This document shows, piece after piece, positions 57,001-64,000 of a stretch of DNA of 64,000 bases; position 1 is the stretch's first letter, and every line of letters begins with the position of its first letter. The position numbers were made by a program, and so were the translations under genes. Location: assembly GCF_030867145.1 (NCBI RefSeq), contig NC_134417.1:6611577-6675576 (forward strand), read 5' to 3'. Source of the stretch: Opisthocomus hoazin. Taxonomy: Eukaryota > Chordata > Aves > Opisthocomiformes > Opisthocomidae. Below the pieces are notes generated by a model, which searched no databases, had not been told where the DNA came from, and saw only the letters and a list, made by a program, of their open reading frames with translations.

Positions 57001-59168
57001 TGATCTGGAACGGTGAGAGTGGCTTCCCTGTCTTAGGGCCGGATCCCCAGAGCAAGCAGCATAGGTTCAGCAACTCCAATAGAAACGTGCTGGCCATCCA
57101 AAGAGGGATGATGGGCTTAAGGAGCTAGCAGTGGACAGGGCTTATCTCTTCAGCTGCAAAGAGCTGCTTCTGGTCAGGGGATGGGTTTTGTGGCTTGTTT
57201 GCTATGCAATAAACTTTCAAAAAATATCCATTTGGAATTATCAGAACAGCCTGTTTTGAACTCTAATAATATACTACAAAAAAACATACTAACTTATCAG
57301 AAAAGCATGTTTTACCAAAGTAAAAAATTAGCTGAAGACTAGGAGACACATGCCTATACAACATTTCAATTTTAATGGAACTGGATTCTTTCCAAAGGAA
57401 AAATTATTTCAGAGAATACATTTCAACCAGCTCTACAGGTACCCAGTTAAAGCAAGCCTCAAATGATACCGAGGCACAGATTTCACAAGCAGGAACAGTG
57501 CTACTTAAATCAGTTGCTTTCCCAGGATATACTCTTCAACTACCTCTGCACAATTATTTGTGCAGACACAGAATGAAACAGATCAGGCAATTCAAATCAA
57601 AGGTTACTTTTCAGTCCAGCCAAACAGTTCCCTGACCCGGCTGGCCTCAAGGTCACACAGTTTTAGAAACAGCACAAATGATTTAAGGTGGCAATGACAC
57701 TCACTAACTGTAAGGGATCCAAAACCAGAGCAATGCTACTTTTCCAGTTGCCCTTCATCCAGTAGGTGCCTTCACTCCTGGACAAACTAGGTGACTACAT
57801 CAGCTACAGGCACACTTGGGAAGTCAGTGCTCAGTTTGGAAAAAGACACCCCCTTTTTCCGGGTCTCTGCAGGCTGGGGAGCCTGACAATTTCCTGACAG
57901 CTCAGAAGTAAGTATCACCTCTTGCAAAGGAGGGTCTTTGTCACTGTGGCTCAGTCTGGAAAGGGTGCCTGCCTTGGAAACAAGAGGTCCCATGAGCTCA
58001 GTGGTGTCACGTGCCAATATTTAGCTCCCGGCAGCATCTGCCAGGCAGTACACCACAGTCCTTTCGGCTGTATTCCTGCAAGGAGTGTCTATATCCCTGC
58101 CACACAGGCACAGAGACCCTGGCGCATCATACATACATCGCCCAGCTGCCAACTGCTAACATAGCCAACCAGCCATCCCAGTCTCCCACAGAGCTCACTA
58201 GAAAGGTGTCTGGCTATTCCACAGCACCAAAGCAAAGCTCTCACTCTGAACCATCCTCCACAGAAGCATTGTATGTCCTGTTGGGTACAGAGAGAACCAA
58301 AGAAATCAGATGTTTAAAGCCACAAGATACGGAGCCACACTCAGAGTAGCACTGTGCCTTACCCACAGTCTCAGAGCAGGCCAGTGCCAGCCATGAGCCC
58401 TCCCACTGTCGATAGGCGTTAGGAGTGCCTGTGAAAGCATGAGCGTGCTACAATTTGAGCTACATCAGAAGAAGTTATTCATGGAGCATTGTCAGGTCAG
58501 GGAATGGCACAAGCTACCAGGTTTAATAACCCTCTAAAATTCCTTATGGTGGGAAGTCATGTTAATATAACAAGCTTTGACTTGGAGAACTGTGGGGCGG
58601 ATGGCAGGTCTCATTTATTCAGTTCCTAGAAAACAGCTGCCCAAGAGAATGACCCCTATTGACAGCATCCCACTATGACTAGCTGGCAGCTCCTGTGATG
58701 TTCAGGTCAGGAACAGAAGAGGCACTGGTGGGTCAGGATGGAATTAGTCCGGCCACACCTACGCAGGAAGCTGAGGAACAGAATAGCTGGTGTAGCTGAG
58801 GATGGAACCATGATGCAGTAAGAGAGCTATATGGAGTCTAGCACAGGTGCAAGTAGCACAGTGGTGGCCACAGGGCTGTGGAAGAGAATCTCCTTCAATA
58901 TTTTTCTGCATTATGCTGCAGTGGGATCACTCTTGTTTTCATTAACCAGGTTATTTTCTGGTCTGCAGGTGTAGAAACAAGCTTGATCAGATAGTATGTC
59001 TTACCCAGCCTCCTCTCCTTTTCAGCCACATCACCAAGGTCTTGCGGACAAACTCTCCCAGGCAGTCTACGATGGTGTGAACCATGGCTGGCTGGGCATG
59101 CCGCACGCAGTCTACCGCCAGCCCAGCTGCCACAGCATAGAGGGACACCACCTTGCCCCATGTTATGC
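53906..59168 (-). CDS. BOK: BCL2-related ovarian killer BOK, last two coding exons (5' part outside window)
   Basis: Multidomain pro-apoptotic BCL2-family protein, BAX/BAK-like, located at ER and mitochondrial membranes. Two exons on the - strand: 59168-59005 and 54031-53906. The first begins inside a Gly codon and reads ITWGKVVSLYAVAAGLAVDC (BH1), then MVHTIVDCLGEFVRKTLVMW and LKRRGGW. The second reads ADITKCVVNTDPSLRSHW (BH2 junction), then a hydrophobic C-terminal membrane anchor ending VLLPER before TGA (53908-53906). Splice sites are ag|GC, TGG|gtaaga and ttag|GCA. Together they give about 96 of the family's ~213 residues. The BH4- and BH3-bearing exons were searched for in 59.2-64 kb and not found, so they should lie beyond the right edge. 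Confidence 0.94.
54032..59004 (-). other. BOK: BOK last intron, ~5 kb
   Basis: Between gtaaga (59004 side) and ttag (54032 side) on the - strand. AT-richer than the left half of the window. No exon or repeat recognised. Confidence 0.8.
59005..59168 (-). CDS. BOK: BOK penultimate coding exon (BH1 to BH2)
   Basis: Preceded on the - strand by a pyrimidine tract and catag, followed by gtaaga; 164 bp. Contains the ITWGK BH1 core and VDCLGEFVRKTL, ending exactly at RRGGW in phase 0. Confidence 0.95.
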
Positions 59169-62100
59169 CTATGAAAAGAAGAAAGGTCACTGATTTACAC
59201 ATGCATGTCTTGATTTACACAGATTTACACATGCTCAGTCTTGAATAATCAAAGGAAACAGCTCTCCTTCATTACATGTGCCCACACTATATGCGTGCAG
59301 CTCTGAGTTCAGGTGCAGCCACAGTTCTGTGTTCTCTCCGTCATGGGGGAAAAGAAATACTAGGGGACCAAGACTGAGGAAAATGGAGAAGCAAAATTCA
59401 ACCTTCTGAGCTGGGCATGGTTTCACCCCCCACCCCACCCCCCAGCACTGGGTGCACAGCTTTGGAGAAAGCAGCCCAAAGTCATCATCAGAATTGGGAA
59501 GCTGTGCACCACCATGGTTTCTGTTGCCATTAACTCTCAGCCATGCACATGCTACACAAGGGGTGACTGAATTCAAAGAGTTTGAGCAACCTGGGGTTTT
59601 TGTCACCAGCACAACTCTTCAGCACCTTTTAGACAAAGCATTCATGTTTTGTTTTTTTTTCTAGATCAGAGGAGACTGTTCCAGTGTGACACGCAAAGCA
59701 CACATGAGATAAGCATCTTTAGTCAGTTGTATCACGACACAAGAGTAAAAAAGAGAGGCAGAGCTATAGGACCAAGAGGGCTGGCATCCTCCTTGATGCA
59801 AGGAGTACATCTCTGTTTCCACCTGAAAACCAGGCAGCTTCAAGAATGTGGCTGCTCTGCCTTCAATACTTAACATCGCATAGCCTATCCCAGTGAAGGC
59901 AGTGCAGCGATGGAGTGTCAGTCAGTACCTAATCTCCCAGAAAACAGCCTTCCTGCTAGGCTGACCCGCCAGCTGAGAATGCTCCATGGAAGTCGTCCCA
60001 GCAGCAGTCATCTTCCTGTTAGTGCTAGCGATAAGCATCAAGCCCAGTTCTGGGTACCAGCCAAACTCCCTGGGTCTCCCTCGCACTTGGCCAGTACCAC
60101 TGGGCATAAATCCTCCATGCTTAAACATTGCAGTCAGCAGCCCCTCATAAGGGCTTTTGTCAGGACCAGTGACCTGGAAATGCAACCCTTCTGCACCCAT
60201 GTAGAAGAACTACCAATGGCACATGGATTTCCTTTGGATCCACTAGGAAATTTAATTCCCCTCCTCACTTTATTATCTGGAATAGCAGTATTTGACAAGC
60301 ATACTGTGAAGTCTTTTACAGTGTTAGGTCTCTATGGAGTCTGTCCAAGGTCTCTCTCAAATGTAGTCAGAAGCCAGGTGAAGTTTCAGTATTTAAAAAA
60401 CACATAAAACCATTCTTGCTGAGTTGCAACAAGAGAGAAAACAGGCGAGAGGAAGGAAATATTAGTTCAGTCACTAGATCTAAGGATCAGAAAGGGGTTA
60501 AACACACAATCAAGAAACTGGATGTGCTCAGCAATCTATCAGCCAAGAAAGAAAACCCTTAAATACAATTTAAATGAAGTAAAGAGTCTCCCTCTTTCCT
60601 TCATTGCACTCCCAGATTCCCAGGCACCCCAACCCATCTCTTTGGGATGCTCCCCACATTCCTTTATAATGCATGCCGGTTTCAGAGCATTTCCACAATC
60701 CTTTCACTTAGTGCCTCAAAAGGGACACTCACACTAATACTTTTAGGAATTACTTACTTTTTTTTTTAATTTTAAAATACAACAAGGATTAAACTTCAGA
60801 GCAACTGTTCAAATGTCAGGCGCAGGAATGGCTTGTTAGACTGAAGAAAATCCATTCAGTGTTCCAAAAAAGCCATTTTTCACTCATGACTGATATAAGA
60901 TCAAAACCTACAGATGATCCTTTTGTCAGGCTCTGTAGCAACAGTAACAGCAGTAGTTCAGAGTCTCCTGTGATACTTTGTCCGTCACCAGCACTATCTT
61001 CAAGATTGGAGGAAGTCATTAATGAAGCTAAATTGGCTGTTATTCTTATTTTATTTTCTGAGTAGGCCTTGCAGTGCCCCTTCCCCAGAGCTGTCACTCA
61101 GGAAGTTCACTGCCTGTGTGGTATTCACCCTGTTTATCTGCCTTTCTCACATTGCGTGTCACCATGACAGCCAGCAGAACAAGCCAAGACAAGGCTATGA
61201 AACCACATGAGAAAATAATAGACAGAGGGCTTCTCCTGGCAAGAAAGAGGCTGTCCTTTTGCAGGTCAATACCCCTCCACCCACTGAAAGAGGCTTTAAG
61301 GGGTTACCTCTTGCTATCCGCAGTCTTCTGGAGCAGAGCCTCAGCTGGCTTATACTCAGCTTTAGTGTAAGTTAGTTTTTACAGTTCTCCATCCCTGCAG
61401 AAATGTAGCTCCTTGCATCTTGAGTTACGTGAATCAAAGTTACCCAAAATTCCAAGGGAGAGTTCACTGGCTTGTTCCCAAGGTTTTACTGACAGCGCTC
61501 TTTCTTAAAGATCTGAAGCAAGTCCATTAACTTTGAGATATTTACACAGCAGTAACTAAGACTGACCAGGGGCTGAAGCCAATCTGGCAGAGAAAGACAG
61601 CTGCAGTCCTGATTAACTTTGTTTTAAACCCAGGTTTTTCTTCCCAGCAGAAGAAAAGTGTATCCACAACCTATGAAAGATAAAGGCTCAATAGACCCAC
61701 AATTTCCCTAAAACACAGGAAAGCAGTTTGCTCTACAGCCATGTCAGTCCAGATGTCTCCTCCCAGGGAGGATGGAGAGAAAGACCTTCAGCTCTGGCTT
61801 CTCTGCCAACTTGCTACGTAGTAGTGCTTGCTGCAGGACTTGCATGAGGTGAACGCTTCCCCAGCATACAGAGCCCCTCTTCCTTTCACATGGACAGCAG
61901 AAAGAGGACGAACTGTTGGCCAATGCTTATTGTGCTGATGGATGTGAAGGGCTCAGTGGTCACTTCCCATTAACCTCCTCTTTACAGAGCATGCCCATAA
62001 GGGTCAAACCAATCTTTCAGCCCGCTTTTCCTGTTACTGGCAGAGCTGGGCCACAGGGGTGAGAGAGGAGGAAATCCCATCCTGCTTTCTCCACACGGAA

Positions 62101-64000
62101 ACTCCTATTGCTGCTGCTGGAGGTGGAAGATCTCAATCTGGCTGGGCTCCTCACTCGACACAGCAGAGCGCACCTTACACTCTTGATCACACAAGATGTG
62201 GTAGGGCAGTCCTGAAGCAAGGGAAGAGCAGACATCTACCTGCTCTAGACCAAAGCTGGGCTGTGCCTGTGGCTGGTCCCTCTGCCCCAGGAGGGCTCCA
62301 GCAGCCACCCAGCCCCGGGCAGGGCAGGGGAACAGGCCACAGCAGCCTCCATTCTGCACTTTTCCAGGACATCTTCTCCATTAAGTTTTCTCTCTCAAGG
62401 ATTCCCTTGGCAGGAGTAGAGGAGCACAATCCACTGGAAGGGCAGTGTCTCTGCCCCCTGTGATGTCCAAACAAGGGTCAGGGTGACACTAGCTTGACGC
62501 ATCCCTCAGCATGCGCTGGAATTGCATCTGGCCAGTGCACATGAGCAGAGAAGACACATTGCCTTGCTACAAATTCCTCAAAACGGCTGGCTGCCATCCA
62601 CATTGGGTGAACTGGGCACTCACCACCAAGTGAGACAATCTATTTACAGCTTCCCACTGTGCAGACTAGCATGCACAGGAGCTAATGACAAGAGGGAATG
62701 GAAAAGTAGTCCAGAAAGGACTGATCACAACAGAGAAAGCTCTGAAACTTCTGCTTAGAGATGGAACAAAAGGACATGGAAAAAGTGAAAAGCTGTTTAG
62801 AAGGCATTTTAAAAAACAAGAAATACAAGTTGCAGACTCAAGGCCAGTCATAGAGCTGAAGGTATGTAAACACTGGCGGGCCCAGGGGAAAATGAATTAG
62901 CAGGAGAGGACCGCTCTTGAAAGTGTTCCCACTGCATATCAGCTTGCCTGCCCCAGGGGAGAGCTCAAGAACCCATGAGACACAACTGTGCAGAGTCTCA
63001 GAGCACCGCACTATCCAAGATTACTCAAATAAACTTCCCTCCTCAACACTCAGCATCAAAGCCTAACTTGCAAATCAGACCCAAGAGCAACGTGACCAAG
63101 TGCCACATTTCAATAGCTGGGAGAATACAGCCAGACATGATATTCTTTCCTCTGGTGGAGAGAAAGAAGCCAAGAAGGACATGCACAAGGCAGGAAGCTC
63201 AACTCGTAAGGCCTAAGCGATGAGGAAGCAGTGGGATGCACTTCTAACGGTATTTGCTCCTGCAGGGGAAAGTATTTTCTCCCGAGAACCCGTTAAACAT
63301 GCATTCCCATTGTACAGGGCTCACTTCAGCCCAAGTGCTCTTGATTAAAAACTGACAAGTACCCAAATCCATACAAAACCAGGATGAAAGCTTTGAGAGA
63401 GCCCTCGTACCTAGCAGCTCTTACCAACTGGAGGCAACTGTTTCCTTTAGGAAAGGAAAATGCATCTCCCTTTTCTTCTTCTGTTTTTCCACCGAATGAC
63501 CCCTTCCTTCTGGGATTTATTTAAACAGCTAATGTAAATGCCAGCTCAGCCAGGCCCCAATCCAAAGCCTGTTAAAGTCAGTGGAAAGTCTCCTGCTGGC
63601 TGCAGAGCTGCTTTGGACCACACACCAGAGCCAGTGGTATTGTCACAGAGGTGATGCTTTTGCAGATCCTTCAACATCCAAAGCAAGTCAGGGCTCTGTG
63701 GTGCCAGTCTCCACACAGAAGGGCTTTCCTCACCCTGAATAACTAACAGGATCTGTGGAAACAGGGAAGCAAAATACAGCTTGAGCCTTACTATGCTCTG
63801 TGCCCTGTTCACTTTCTGCCTATATTCTCAGCCATTAATCTTGCTGTAATTGGGATTCAAGCTGTCCTTGCTACACCAGAGAAAAGCCAAACCTGAGATA
63901 ACTGGAATAGAGCATGCTGTAAAGTCGAATATAGCACAATGTACCCATGCAGTGGGACCAACAAGGATGCCAGATGTCCTCAGTCTTGCCTTCTTGAGGT
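59169..64000 (-). other. BOK: BOK upstream intron, cut by window edge
   Basis: No BOK exon for the BH3/BH4 part was found here. A triplicated gatttacac lies at 59192-59230, about 25-60 bp upstream of the exon's acceptor. A G/C-biased patch at 62.0-62.5 kb has open frames but no recognised coding content. Confidence 0.65.

Noticed and set aside
62105-62235. - strand peptide ending IFHLQQQQ, considered as a BOK or THAP4 exon
   Set aside because: Does not match any BOK segment, lacks a clear acceptor, and the Gln run comes from a CTG-type simple stretch.

Overview
The window looks like avian nuclear DNA. It carries three vertebrate genes with intron structure, CR1 LINE copies of the bird type (including the terminal ATTCTATG-like 3' end), a GC-rich and compact left half (introns as short as about 90 bp, as on bird microchromosomes) and a more AT-rich right half. 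No bacterial, phage or organelle signature was seen. The species cannot be named from the sequence alone.

Layout. (1) 1-13.3 kb, + strand: the 3' part of DGKG (diacylglycerol kinase gamma). Fourteen exons encode the second C1 zinc finger through the C-terminus, 484 residues in total, followed by a ~3.1 kb 3'UTR ending at an AATAAA near 13.24 kb. (2) 13.3-15.9 kb: a short spacer leading into a large CpG island. (3) 15.9-28.6 kb, + strand: a complete ETV5 gene (PEA3-subfamily ETS factor). Twelve coding exons give 498 residues, and the 3'UTR ends at an AATAAA at 28.59 kb. (4) 28.6-52.9 kb: a gene-poor spacer with one recognisable 1.4 kb decayed CR1 LINE (38.1-39.5 kb), one much older CR1-type fragment (about 31.1-31.3 kb) and small CR1 tails. 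(5) 52.9-64 kb, - strand: the last two coding exons of BOK (BCL2-related ovarian killer). The upstream exons lie beyond the right edge.

The calls rest on protein-level recognition. The DGK C-terminus (GPPQKSSFFFLKRRNRTRD) fits the gamma paralogue rather than alpha or beta. The ETS protein starts [12 protein letters not shown] and ends [10 protein letters not shown], as ETV5 does and unlike ETV1/ETV4. The BOK exons carry the ITWGKVVSLYAV (BH1) block, the LKRRGGW|ADITKC junction (BH2) and the C-terminal membrane anchor. DGKG-ETV5 is the same tandem order as in mammals. In this bird the next recognisable gene is BOK, transcribed convergently, where mammals have TRA2B.

Functionally, DGKG turns diacylglycerol into phosphatidic acid, ETV5 is an FGF/ERK-responsive transcription factor, and BOK is a multidomain BAX/BAK-like apoptosis effector. 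There is no operon-like link between them. No clearly novel system was found. The points most worth a second look are two GC-AG introns in ETV5, a frame-preserving 75-bp catalytic exon in DGKG with a weak donor, a duplicated TTTATGAATG-containing block in the ETV5 CpG island, and the ETV5-BOK junction.
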